Origin: Bacteroidales bacterium
GTDB taxonomy: Bacteria; Bacteroidota; Bacteroidia; Bacteroidales; UBA932
Assembly: GCA_017473705.1 (NCBI GenBank)
Contig: JAFUJQ010000041.1
Span: 1-43,900 of the forward strand
Direction of reading: 5' to 3'
Length of the DNA stretch: 43,900 nt
In this document: positions 19,453-28,049 of the stretch, piece by piece
How the letters are laid out: the number at the start of each line of letters is the position of its first letter
How positions within the stretch are numbered: position 1 is the stretch's first letter
Notes under the pieces: generated by a model
Databases searched by the model: none
Told to the model about the DNA's origin: nothing
Seen by the model: only the letters and a program-made list of their open reading frames with translations
Position numbers and translations under genes: made by a program

Positions 19453-19476
19453 GAATGTAAAGATGAAGTATCTTTG
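19447..19476 (+). promoter_or_regulatory. Promoter of the RND efflux operon
   Basis: TATCTTTG (19469-19476) followed by C is a good -7 box. TTTA (19447-19450), 18 nt upstream, is an imperfect -33 and falls inside the right arm of the 15-bp inverted repeat. The start codon is 22 nt downstream. Confidence 0.6.
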
Positions 19477-19498
19477 CACGATTAAATAAAAGGCCTGA

Positions 19499-20617
19499 AT
19501 GAAAAGGAAGATTCTGACACTCATCATCGGTGCAGCAGCACTGACAGCCTGCAATCAGACGCAGGAGAAAACATCACAGAAAGAGAGCTATTATGAAACG
19601 ATGGAGGTCACCAGGAGTGACCGCACGCTGACCACAGGCTACTCGGCAGCCATCAGCGGTGTGCAGACCGTCGAAATCCGTCCGCAGATCAGCGGAATGA
19701 TTACTGACATCCTCATCGAGGAGGGAGAAAGCGTGACCAAGGGACAGGTGCTCTTCGTCATAGACCAGACCCCATACAAGGCGGCATACGAGATCGCCGT
19801 CGCAAACGTCAAGAGCGCAGAGGCGGCTCTCTCGACAGCAAAACTCATCCTCGACAGCAACAAGGACCTGTACGAGCAGGATGTCGTGTCGGAGTTCGAT
19901 CTCATGACAGCACAGAATGATCTCGTGGAAGCGGAAGCGAAGCTCGCACTCTGCAAGGCAGAGGAGGTCAACGCAAGCAACAATCTGTCATACACAGAGG
20001 TGCGTTCTCCGGTGAATGGTGTGGCATCCATGATCCCATACCGCGTCGGAGCACTCGTGAACAGCAACATAGCGCAGCCTCTGGTGACCGTGTCGGATGA
20101 CAGCCGCGTATATGCATACTTCTCTATGGCGGAGAACCAGATGCTGGACATGGTGCAGCAGTATGGTTCGCTGAACAACGCCATAAAGCAGATGCCGGAA
20201 GTGGAACTCATCATGAGCAACGGAGACAAATATGAACACACCGGAAAGATCAACGCGATAAGCGGAACCATCAGCGAAAGCACCGGAGCAGTCAGCATCA
20301 GGGCCGTGTTCAACAACCGCAACCACCTTCTCCGCAACGGCGGAAGCGGAACCATCATCATCCCGATGACCCTGAAGGACTGCATCGTAATCCCTCAGGC
20401 CGCCACATACGAGCTACAGGACAGAGTGTTCGTATACAAGGTGGTGGACGGCAAGGCCTCAGCAACAGAGATACGCATCTCACCGCAGAACAACGGAGTG
20501 GAATATATAGTCGAAGACGGGCTTGAAGTCGGAGACGTCATCGTCGCAGAGGGCGCCGGACTCATCAAGGAAGGCACAGAAATCAGAAGCAAGAGCGAGA
20601 AGGAGGCAGAGGAGTAA
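19499..20617 (+). CDS. RND efflux periplasmic adaptor (membrane fusion protein)
   Basis: This 372-residue AcrA/MexA-type adaptor bridges the inner-membrane pump and the outer-membrane channel. A lipoprotein signal ends at Cys18 (ALTAC). The lipoyl halves appear as VEIRPQISGMITDILIEEGESVTKGQVLFVID and the returning SYTEVRSPVNGVASMIPYRVGALV, with the alpha hairpin (about residues 90-160) between; the beta-barrel and membrane-proximal domains follow, with SGTIIIPM and VIPQAATYELQDRVFVYKV. It is the first gene of a three-gene operon; its stop shares one base with the start of the pump gene (TAATG). Confidence 0.93.
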   Translation: MKRKILTLIIGAAALTACNQTQEKTSQKESYYETMEVTRSDRTLTTGYSAAISGVQTVEIRPQISGMITDILIEEGESVTKGQVLFVIDQTPYKAAYEIAVANVKSAEAALSTAKLILDSNKDLYEQDVVSEFDLMTAQNDLVEAEAKLALCKAEEVNASNNLSYTEVRSPVNGVASMIPYRVGALVNSNIAQPLVTVSDDSRVYAYFSMAENQMLDMVQQYGSLNNAIKQMPEVELIMSNGDKYEHTGKINAISGTISESTGAVSIRAVFNNRNHLLRNGGSGTIIIPMTLKDCIVIPQAATYELQDRVFVYKVVDGKASATEIRISPQNNGVEYIVEDGLEVGDVIVAEGAGLIKEGTEIRSKSEKEAEE

Positions 20618-23600
20618 TGAACATAAAGACATTCATAGACCGTCCGATTTTTGCGGGCGTTATCTCGGTGCTCATACTCCTGCTGGGTCTGATAGGCCTG
20701 TCCCAGCTGCCGGTGGAGCAGTTTCCGGAGATAGCTCCGCCGACCGTGAGCGTGTCGGCAGCATATGCGGGAGCAAATGCCGAGACAGTGCAGAAGAGCG
20801 TGCTGGTGCCGCTCGAGGAGGCCATAAACGGAGTGGAGGACATGATGTACATGGTATCATCAGCCACCAACTCCGGATCGGCAAGCATACAGATTTATTT
20901 CAGACAGGGAACCGACGGAGACATGGCCATGGTGAATGTGCAGAACCGCATCGCCTCGGCGCAGAGTCTTCTGCCTGCGGAAGTCACGCGAAGCGGCGTG
21001 ACCGTCCGCAAGCGCCAGACCAGCCGCATCAAGACGCTGGCGGTATACAGCCCTGACAACTCATTCGACAGGAAATTCATCACCAACTACCTGAAGATCA
21101 ACATCGAGCCGAGACTCTCGCGTATCGCCGGAGTCGGCGAGGTAGATGTGCGAGGCGGTGACTATTCGCTCCGTATCTGGCTCGACCCGGGCAAGATGGG
21201 CAAGTATGGCCTGATGCCATCGGACATATCGGCAGTGCTCGCAGAGCAGAACCTCGAGGCTCCTACCGGAACTCTCGGAGCAGAGTCAGAAAACACATTC
21301 CGATATGTGCTCAAATACAGGGGACGATATGAGAACGTGACCGACTACGAGAATATGGTCATTCGCGCAGAAAGCGACGGTACTGTGCTGAGACTCAAGG
21401 ATGTGGCAAGCATCGAGCTCGGAGAGAGAAGCTATGATTATGTGGGTCTGGTGAACGGCCATCCGGGAACCACCATAAGCATCTCACAGACTTCAGGATC
21501 CAATGCAAACGAGATCATCGAGGCGGTTGACGCCGAGGTTGAGAGGATCCGTGCGGACCTCCCTAAAGGTCTGGACATCATAGACCTCATGAGTACCAAG
21601 GACTTCCTTGACGCATCCATTAAGAATGTGATCAAGACCCTCTTTGAGGCCATCCTTCTGGTCATCCTCGTGGTGTTCGTCTTCCTGCAGAGCTTCCGCT
21701 CGACCATCATCCCGACGATCTCGATCATAGTGTCGCTGGTCGGCACATTCGCCTTCCTGATGGTGGCGGGATTCAGCCTCAACATGATCACGCTTTTCGC
21801 CCTCGTGCTTGTCATCGGCACGGTGGTGGACGACTCCATCGTCGTGGTGGAGGCTGTCCAAGCAAAGTTTGACATAGGATACAAATCCGCATACAGGGCC
21901 ACTGTAGACGCGATGGAAGGCATTTCCACCGCTCTCGTTGCGACCACATTCGTCTTCATGGCCGTATTCATTCCTGTGAGCTTCATGGGAGGAACCACAG
22001 GTACATTCTACACGCAGTTCGGTCTGACGATGGCAGTGGCTGTGGGCATTTCGCTCGTGAACTCGCTCACCCTCTCCCCTGCCCTCTGCGCCCTGATCAT
22101 GACTCCGCACGAGGAAATCATCGAAGGACAGAAGGCCAGCTTCTCAAGCCGTTTCCACAAGGCTTTCGACTCGGCCTTCGGTGCCGTGGTGAACAAATAC
22201 AAGCACATCGTGCTCTTCATGTTCAAGCGCAAGTGGCTGACAGTCATACTTCTTGTCATCGCCTGCGGCGGACTTGTCTACCTCATGAACACGACCAAGA
22301 CAGGCCTCGTGCCTAAGGAGGATATGGGCTCCATAAACATGGACATCCGCACTCCTCCTGGAACCAACATCGCCGAGACAGACAAGGTCCTCAGCGAGAT
22401 AGACCGCAGGATCAGCACCATCCCGCAGATCGAGGCATACTCGAGGACCACAGGATGGGGAATGATGTTCGGACAAGGCTCGTCTACCGGCAACTTCGTC
22501 ATCAGGCTCAAGGACTGGGATCTCCGCAAGGGCAAGGACGACGACATCGACTCGGTCATCGAGGAGATGTACGCCCGCACGGCGGACATCACTTCGGCCG
22601 ACATCATGATATACACCCGAGGAATGATCCCGGGATATGGAGCCAGCAACGGCTTCGAGGTGTATGTGCAGGACCAGAAGGGCGGCAAGCTCGAAGACCT
22701 GCAGAAGATCACCAACGATTTCATCATAGAGCTGAACAAACGTCCTGAAGTGTCGCGTGCAAAGACTTCGTTCGACACCAAGTTCCCTATGTATCTGGTA
22801 GAAGTGGATGCAGTACAGTGCAAGAGGAACGGCATTTCGCCGGGCGACGTGCTCAGCGTGCTCGCCGGATATGTGGGAGGAAGCTATGCATCCAACATGA
22901 ACAGATTCTCGAAGCTCTACCGCGTGATGCTGCAGGCAGCTCCGGAGTTCCGTCTGGACACCGAGTCACTACAGAACATGTTCGTACGCACATCTGCAGG
23001 CGAGATGTCCCCAATCAACCAGTATCTCAAGCTGACGCGTATTTACGGACCGCAGTCCATCTCCCGATTCAATCTCTTCACCGCAATTTCTGTGAGCGGA
23101 CAGGCGGCTGAGGGCTATAGCTCGGGACAGGCCATCCAGGCTGTCCGCGAAGTGGCGGCTCAGACCCTGCCTGCGGGATATGGATATGAATTCGGAGGAA
23201 TGTCACGCGAAGAGGCTGACACCGGCAACTCCGTAGCTGTGATATTCGGCATATGCGTGATATTCATATTCCTCATCCTCTGTGCGTTGTATGAGAGCCT
23301 GTTCATCCCTGTGGTGATCATACTCTCAGTGCCGTTCGGACTGGCAGGAAGCTTCCTTTTTGCAAGGATGTTCGGGCTGGAGAACAACATTTACCTCCAG
23401 ATCGGTCTGCTGATGCTCATTGGACTTCTGGCAAAGACGGCAATCCTCCTTACCGAGTATGCGTCACAGAAGAGGGCAGAAGGAATGTCCATCACCATGG
23501 CCGCAATGTCTGCCGCCAAGGCCCGTCTGAGGCCGATCCTGATGACTTCGCTCACCATGATCTTCGGTATGCTTCCGCTCATGTTCGCGAGCGGCGTGGG

Positions 23601-23745
23601 AGCAAACGGAAACATCTCCATCGGAGTGGGAACCGTAGGAGGAATGCTCATAGGAACGCTTGCGCTTATCATTGTAGTACCTGCACTCTTCATTGTATTC
23701 CAATATATCGAGGAGAAGGTAATGCCTAAAAGAGACAGAGAATGA
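20617..23745 (+). CDS. RND family multidrug efflux pump, HAE1/AcrB type
   Basis: This 1042-residue inner-membrane proton antiporter has the standard start FIDRPIFAGVISVLILLLGLIGL, the first porter loop (QLPVEQFPEIAPPTVSVSAAYAGANAETV), the membrane segment 4 proton-relay pair in GTVVDDSIVVVEAV (two Asp residues), and a second 12-segment half containing GLLAKTAILLTEYA and PILMTSLTMIFGMLPL. Length matches AcrB (about 1050). It would export amphiphilic drugs, bile salts or similar compounds; the substrate cannot be predicted. The gene overlaps its neighbours by 1 and 4 nt, showing tight translational coupling of the tripartite system. Confidence 0.96.
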   Translation: MNIKTFIDRPIFAGVISVLILLLGLIGLSQLPVEQFPEIAPPTVSVSAAYAGANAETVQKSVLVPLEEAINGVEDMMYMVSSATNSGSASIQIYFRQGTDGDMAMVNVQNRIASAQSLLPAEVTRSGVTVRKRQTSRIKTLAVYSPDNSFDRKFITNYLKINIEPRLSRIAGVGEVDVRGGDYSLRIWLDPGKMGKYGLMPSDISAVLAEQNLEAPTGTLGAESENTFRYVLKYRGRYENVTDYENMVIRAESDGTVLRLKDVASIELGERSYDYVGLVNGHPGTTISISQTSGSNANEIIEAVDAEVERIRADLPKGLDIIDLMSTKDFLDASIKNVIKTLFEAILLVILVVFVFLQSFRSTIIPTISIIVSLVGTFAFLMVAGFSLNMITLFALVLVIGTVVDDSIVVVEAVQAKFDIGYKSAYRATVDAMEGISTALVATTFVFMAVFIPVSFMGGTTGTFYTQFGLTMAVAVGISLVNSLTLSPALCALIMTPHEEIIEGQKASFSSRFHKAFDSAFGAVVNKYKHIVLFMFKRKWLTVILLVIACGGLVYLMNTTKTGLVPKEDMGSINMDIRTPPGTNIAETDKVLSEIDRRISTIPQIEAYSRTTGWGMMFGQGSSTGNFVIRLKDWDLRKGKDDDIDSVIEEMYARTADITSADIMIYTRGMIPGYGASNGFEVYVQDQKGGKLEDLQKITNDFIIELNKRPEVSRAKTSFDTKFPMYLVEVDAVQCKRNGISPGDVLSVLAGYVGGSYASNMNRFSKLYRVMLQAAPEFRLDTESLQNMFVRTSAGEMSPINQYLKLTRIYGPQSISRFNLFTAISVSGQAAEGYSSGQAIQAVREVAAQTLPAGYGYEFGGMSREEADTGNSVAVIFGICVIFIFLILCALYESLFIPVVIILSVPFGLAGSFLFARMFGLENNIYLQIGLLMLIGLLAKTAILLTEYASQKRAEGMSITMAAMSAAKARLRPILMTSLTMIFGMLPLMFASGVGANGNISIGVGTVGGMLIGTLALIIVVPALFIVFQYIEEKVMPKRDRE

Positions 23746-25079
23746 AAAGGATAATATACATAGCAATAGCTGCGCTGGCGCTCTCAAACTGCGGACTTTA
23801 CAAGCAGTATGAGCGTGAGGAAATGCAGTTCGTGGACAGTCTCTATAGGAGGATGTCCGTGACGCAGGACAGCATATCAACCGGTTCGGTCGCATGGGAC
23901 AGGATATTCACAGATCCTCTCCTGCAGGACTGGATCAGAGACGGACTGGAATACAACACGGACCTGAATGTAGCCAGGCTCAAAGTCAAGGAAGCAGAGG
24001 CGGCTCTGCTTGCCGCAAGGTGGGCGTTGCTCCCGGGCGCTGACTTCAGCGCGCAGGGAGGTCTGCCGGGTCAGTTCTCGGCAAGCGTCGGAGCCAGCTG
24101 GCAGACTGACATATTCGGAGGACTTCGCAACGCAAAGCGCAGGGCGCAGGTTGCCCTGGAGCAGAGCGAGGCATACAAGCAGGCCGTGCAGACCCAACTT
24201 GTAGCCACCATCGCCAACAGCTACTACACTCTGCTCATGCTCGACGAGCAGTTGAGCATCAGCACCAGGACGATGAACACCTGGGAGGAGAGCATCAGGA
24301 CACTCGAAGCCCTCAAGCGTGCCGGAAAGACCAACGAGGCGGCCGTCCTGCAGGCCAAGGCCAACAAGCTGAGCGTCGAGGCAAACATCCTTACTCTCGA
24401 GAAGGAAATCCTCGCCGTGGAGAATTCATTCTGCGCGTTGCTCGGAATAGTCCCTATGCCTGTGGAGAGAAGCAGCATGGCCATGCAGGAGCTTCCCGAG
24501 ACACTCTCGGCAGGCGTGCCGCTCGACCTGCTCAGCAGGCGTCCTGACGTCCGCCAGGCAGAGCTCGCCCTCGCCCAGGCATTCTACTCGGTCAACTCTG
24601 CCAGAGCATCATTCTATCCGAACATCACCCTCAGTGGCGCCATAGGATGGACAACAGGCAACGGAAACATAGCCCTTGACCCGGGCAGTCTCATAGCAAA
24701 CTTCATTGCAGGACTCACCCAGCCGGTCTTCGGACGCGGCGCCAACAAGGCCCGCCTACAGGCTGCGCAGGCGCAGCACGAGCAGGCGGCATACCTGTTC
24801 CGCCAGAGCCTCCTGGATGCCGGAGTGGAAGTGAACAATGCCATCACGATGTGGCAGACGGCGCAAAAGCGTGTGGAACTGGACAAGAAGCAGGTCATCC
24901 ATCTGCAGGCTGCCGTATGGAACACCCAGCTGCTCATGAAACACGGAAATGCAGACTATTTGGAAGTCCTCACAGCCCAGAAGAACCTTCTTCAGGCAGA
25001 GCTTACAGAGGCTTCAGACAGATTTGACGAGGTTCAGAGTGTCATAAATCTATATCAGGCCCTCGGCGGCGGATATTAG
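23742..25079 (+). CDS. RND efflux outer-membrane channel lipoprotein (OprM/NodT type)
   Basis: This 445-residue TolC-family factor has a lipoprotein signal ending at Cys17 (LALSNC) and two structural repeats of long helices and beta strands. Typical blocks are AWDRIFTDPLLQDWIRDGLEYNTDLNVA near the start, GASWQTDIFGGLRN, LLSRRPDVRQAELALAQAFYSVNSARASFYPNITLSGAIGW split over the middle, and LTQPVFGRGANKARLQAAQAQ in the second half. It forms the outer-membrane exit duct of the pump. Its ATG overlaps the pump stop (ATGA). Confidence 0.94.
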   Translation: MKRIIYIAIAALALSNCGLYKQYEREEMQFVDSLYRRMSVTQDSISTGSVAWDRIFTDPLLQDWIRDGLEYNTDLNVARLKVKEAEAALLAARWALLPGADFSAQGGLPGQFSASVGASWQTDIFGGLRNAKRRAQVALEQSEAYKQAVQTQLVATIANSYYTLLMLDEQLSISTRTMNTWEESIRTLEALKRAGKTNEAAVLQAKANKLSVEANILTLEKEILAVENSFCALLGIVPMPVERSSMAMQELPETLSAGVPLDLLSRRPDVRQAELALAQAFYSVNSARASFYPNITLSGAIGWTTGNGNIALDPGSLIANFIAGLTQPVFGRGANKARLQAAQAQHEQAAYLFRQSLLDAGVEVNNAITMWQTAQKRVELDKKQVIHLQAAVWNTQLLMKHGNADYLEVLTAQKNLLQAELTEASDRFDEVQSVINLYQALGGGY

Positions 25080-25107
25080 GCAAAAGAGCAAAATTTGGAT
25101 TTACGGA

Positions 25108-25138
25108 TTTATATGCATATTTTTACCGACTAATTTTG
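25108..25138 (+). promoter_or_regulatory. Promoter of the surface lipoprotein gene
   Basis: TAATTTTG (25131-25138) fits TAnnTTTG, with TTTA (25108-25111) 19 nt upstream. The start codon follows after 26 nt of AT-rich leader. It suggests that the lipoprotein is expressed separately from the efflux operon. Confidence 0.5.
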
Positions 25139-25164
25139 GCAAATTAATCTAAACACAATAAGAA

Positions 25165-26655
25165 ATGAAAGGTATTTTAAGATTTGCTGCACTTTTCGCA
25201 GCGACAGCAGCCATTTTCTGCTGCGGCAAGCCAGACAATGGAGATGGCGGAAAGACTCCGACAGACCCTTCACTCAACCAGGATCTCGAGTTCACTCTCG
25301 AAGTTTCAGAGACTGATGCGACTTCTGCAAAGATCAGAGTTGAGCACAACGGTGAGAGAAGCGATACATGGTATTATTTTGTAACCACCGATAGCAACAT
25401 CGACAAGGCTATCCTCGACGAGGTTGAGAAGGTAATGAAAGAGGGCGACATCACGCTCCAGAAGTCTACAGGAAAGAACGTCACTGTAAAGGACCTCGAG
25501 GCTAAGACCACTTATACTTTCGTGGTTTTCGGTCTTTCAAGCGAGGGTGAGGTTTACGGAACTCCTGCTGACATAGAGTTCACCACAAAGGCCGACATCA
25601 CCGACCTCACAGAGTCTGATGAATGGACTCTCTCATACGAAGGAAGAGAGGACGGCAAGGAGCGCTTCGGCGTACAATGCGACGAGAACTCAATCTATCT
25701 GTTCGATGTAGTTGACGCCTACTATGTCAGCAACGACCAAGGCGAGGTCGAGTACCTTGACGACTACATCATCATGACAGTGGAGCAGATCCAGACATAC
25801 CTTGACAATGGCGCAACTCCTGCCCAGCTCTTAGAATATGGATACCTCCAGACAGGTCCTGGCATTCTTGCGACAGACCGCATGGCCAGCGGATACTACT
25901 TCCTCATAGCAATCGGATATGATGAAGATGCTTGTCCAACCGGAACATATTCAGTCGAGCTCATCGAGATCGCAGCTGAAGAGGCAAGTGCAGAGTATCT
26001 CCAGTGGCTCGGAACATACACTGCAACAGGTGCAAACGGCATCAGCTATACCCTCGAGGTTATGGATTATGACCCTAACTACATGTATGCTATCGCAGGA
26101 TGGGAGACTGGTGCTGACCTTGGGGCAGACAAAAACAATGACGGAAAGCCTGACGGTCTTGACTTTAACACAGCATTCGTGGACTATATTCCTATATTCC
26201 CTACATATTTCAGCCAAGGCAAGATGGACTTCTATGAATACATTCTTACTCAGCTCGAGATGGATGATGCTGGCACAATCGCTGACTTCGGTCTTTACGG
26301 ATGGGGTGTTTATAACAATGATTTAACACTTCTCGCTACAGGAGGAGGCGCAGTCATTGCTACAGCTGAGACTACAGACAATGGTGCAACCGGCACTATT
26401 ACAGGAGGTGTTCTCCAGACAAACAACGGCAGTTCGATTGAGGTTTCTGCCCTCAGTTATGCAGCTATTTCGCAGGATGGCAAGAACTATTGGTTCTGGA
26501 ATGACCATATGATGCTCCCTATCACTCTTACAAAGCAGGCCTCTGCTCCTGCACAGCAGAGTATCAACTTCCCTACAACAATCAAGAAGGAGAAGTTCAA
26601 CGAGAGCAAGCAGGTAAGAAGAGCCCTCACTCAGGGAACAAAAATGACATTCTAA
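25165..26655 (+). CDS. Secreted lipoprotein with fibronectin-like and EF-hand-like segments
   Basis: This 496-residue lipoprotein (signal ending at Cys19 or Cys20, then GKPDNGDGG) has an N-terminal beta domain, about residues 40-145, with fibronectin-III character (LEVSETDATSAKIRVEHNG; LEAKTTYTFVVFGLSSEGEVYG). The rest is Tyr/Asp/Gly-rich and predicted beta. Near residue 330 the loop DKNNDGKPDGLDF fits a DxNxDGxxD calcium-binding loop. Such lipoproteins are common on the Bacteroidales surface, usually as anchoring or glycan-binding proteins, but I recognise no specific family. Codon use is slightly more AT-rich in the third position (many GCT, ACT, GTT) than in the flanking efflux genes, which may point to high expression or a different origin. 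A strong terminator follows. Confidence 0.7.
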   Translation: MKGILRFAALFAATAAIFCCGKPDNGDGGKTPTDPSLNQDLEFTLEVSETDATSAKIRVEHNGERSDTWYYFVTTDSNIDKAILDEVEKVMKEGDITLQKSTGKNVTVKDLEAKTTYTFVVFGLSSEGEVYGTPADIEFTTKADITDLTESDEWTLSYEGREDGKERFGVQCDENSIYLFDVVDAYYVSNDQGEVEYLDDYIIMTVEQIQTYLDNGATPAQLLEYGYLQTGPGILATDRMASGYYFLIAIGYDEDACPTGTYSVELIEIAAEEASAEYLQWLGTYTATGANGISYTLEVMDYDPNYMYAIAGWETGADLGADKNNDGKPDGLDFNTAFVDYIPIFPTYFSQGKMDFYEYILTQLEMDDAGTIADFGLYGWGVYNNDLTLLATGGGAVIATAETTDNGATGTITGGVLQTNNGSSIEVSALSYAAISQDGKNYWFWNDHMMLPITLTKQASAPAQQSINFPTTIKKEKFNESKQVRRALTQGTKMTF

Positions 26656-26675
26656 TAAGTCTTTAATATTGGCAA

Positions 26676-26712
26676 GCACCCGGCCTCCAGTGAGGTCGGG
26701 TGCTTTCTTTTT
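26676..26712 (+). terminator. Rho-independent terminator of the lipoprotein gene
   Basis: GCACCCGGCCTC and GAGGTCGGGTGC form a 12-bp stem (one G-T wobble) around CAGT, followed by TTTCTTTTT. It lies 21 nt after the lipoprotein stop and upstream of the channel gene. Confidence 0.9.
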
Positions 26713-26751
26713 GCACGGATGTTGCCATGAGTACTTGAAAAAAAACTCGCT

Positions 26752-27927
26752 ATGACAACTCTCGTTAAATGGCTCGGAGACATACTTACAGAAAAGATGG
26801 GGATGTCACAAGGCTTTGCAAACATCCTGGATGACGCTATAGTCATCATAGTACTCACGGCATTCTGCATCGGCCTCAACTGGCTTCTGCAGAGCATATT
26901 CAGATGGATCTCGGAACGTAGCACAAAGTTCAAGAAATCCAAGTGGCATGCAATCCTGGTGCGCCGCAAGCTCGCGCACCATGCACTTCTTCTGATACCA
27001 GGCATATTCTTCTACATACTTGTGTGGATAGGATTCGGACGCAATAACGAAATGGTCAGGGTGCTGCATCGCATAGATGTCGTGTATATGCTCATTGTGG
27101 TCATAATGATCTGCAACGCGCTTCTCTCCACCGCTCTTGACATATACAACAAGACTGACAAGCACAAGACACATCCACTGCAGGGAGTCGTGCAGGCCCT
27201 GAAGGTGGTTATTTACTTTGTCGGCGGCATCATCATAGTAGCCGTCGTCATAGACAAGTCCCCGGCCGTCCTCCTGACCGGTCTGGGAGCTTCTGCAGCC
27301 GTGCTGATGCTCATATTCAAAGACAGCATACTGGGATTTGTAGCAGGCGTGCAGCTGGTGCAGAACAACATGGTCCGCCTGGGGGACTGGATACAGATGC
27401 CGGACGGCACGGCGAATGGCACTGTGGAGGAAATAACCCTGAACACCGTCAAGGTCCGCAACTGGGACAACACACTTACGATGATCCCTCCATACACTCT
27501 GGTCAGCACTCCGTTCAAGAACTGGCGCGGAATGCAGGAAAGCGGAGGCCGAAGGGCCGACAAATGCATATACATAGACATGACAAGCCTCGAAATATGC
27601 ACAGATGAGACACTTGACAAGGTACGGCAGGAATTCCCTATAATGGCCGACCGCCTTTCAGTGCTCGAAACGAAGGAATTCACCACCAACGTCCAATTAT
27701 ATCGCGCCTACATCGAGACCTACCTGCGCCAGCATCCCGACGTGAACGCCGACCTGGACATCATAGTCACACAAAAGGAGGCCACAGCATATGGCCTCCC
27801 TATAGAAGTATATTTCTTCACCAGGATAAAGACATGGGCGGTCTACGAAAGACAGCAGTCGGACATATTCGACCACCTGATGACCATGGCATCTGAATTT
27901 GGGCTTCGGATTTACCAACGCCCCTAA
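26752..27927 (+). CDS. Mechanosensitive ion channel, MscS family (YbdG/MscM type)
   Basis: This 391-residue inner-membrane channel would release solutes on hypo-osmotic shock. It has about four to five membrane segments in the first 190 residues, the pore helix region GASAAVLMLIFKDSILGFVAGVQLVQNNMVRLGDWIQMP and the MscS beta domain (GTVEEITLNTVKVRNWDNTLTMIPPYTLVSTPFKNW) with the R-x-W-D-N and P-x-x-x-L features. The C-terminal insert GGRRADKCIYIDMTSLEIC is typical of the YbdG-like miniconductance group, as is the length (about 400). It has no obvious partner gene and is followed by a hairpin terminator. Confidence 0.93.
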   Translation: MTTLVKWLGDILTEKMGMSQGFANILDDAIVIIVLTAFCIGLNWLLQSIFRWISERSTKFKKSKWHAILVRRKLAHHALLLIPGIFFYILVWIGFGRNNEMVRVLHRIDVVYMLIVVIMICNALLSTALDIYNKTDKHKTHPLQGVVQALKVVIYFVGGIIIVAVVIDKSPAVLLTGLGASAAVLMLIFKDSILGFVAGVQLVQNNMVRLGDWIQMPDGTANGTVEEITLNTVKVRNWDNTLTMIPPYTLVSTPFKNWRGMQESGGRRADKCIYIDMTSLEICTDETLDKVRQEFPIMADRLSVLETKEFTTNVQLYRAYIETYLRQHPDVNADLDIIVTQKEATAYGLPIEVYFFTRIKTWAVYERQQSDIFDHLMTMASEFGLRIYQRP

Positions 27928-27980
27928 GAGCCTCCTCCGCGCTGGCACACAACACCCTATCCCTCAACACCTTACAGAAA

Positions 27981-28013
27981 CCTCGTGCTCCCTTTCGGCG
28001 GCACGAGGTTTTT
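27981..28013 (+). terminator. Terminator of the channel gene; hairpin repeat copy 2
   Basis: CCTCGTGC and GCACGAGG form an 8-bp stem around the 12-nt loop TCCCTTTCGGCG, followed by TTTTT. It lies 54 nt after the channel stop. The loop and part of the stem are shared with the hairpins at 2272-2293 and 29154-29179. Confidence 0.75.
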
Positions 28014-28049
28014 ATAATGCGCTGAACATCAGCGCATTAAGCGCCAGCG

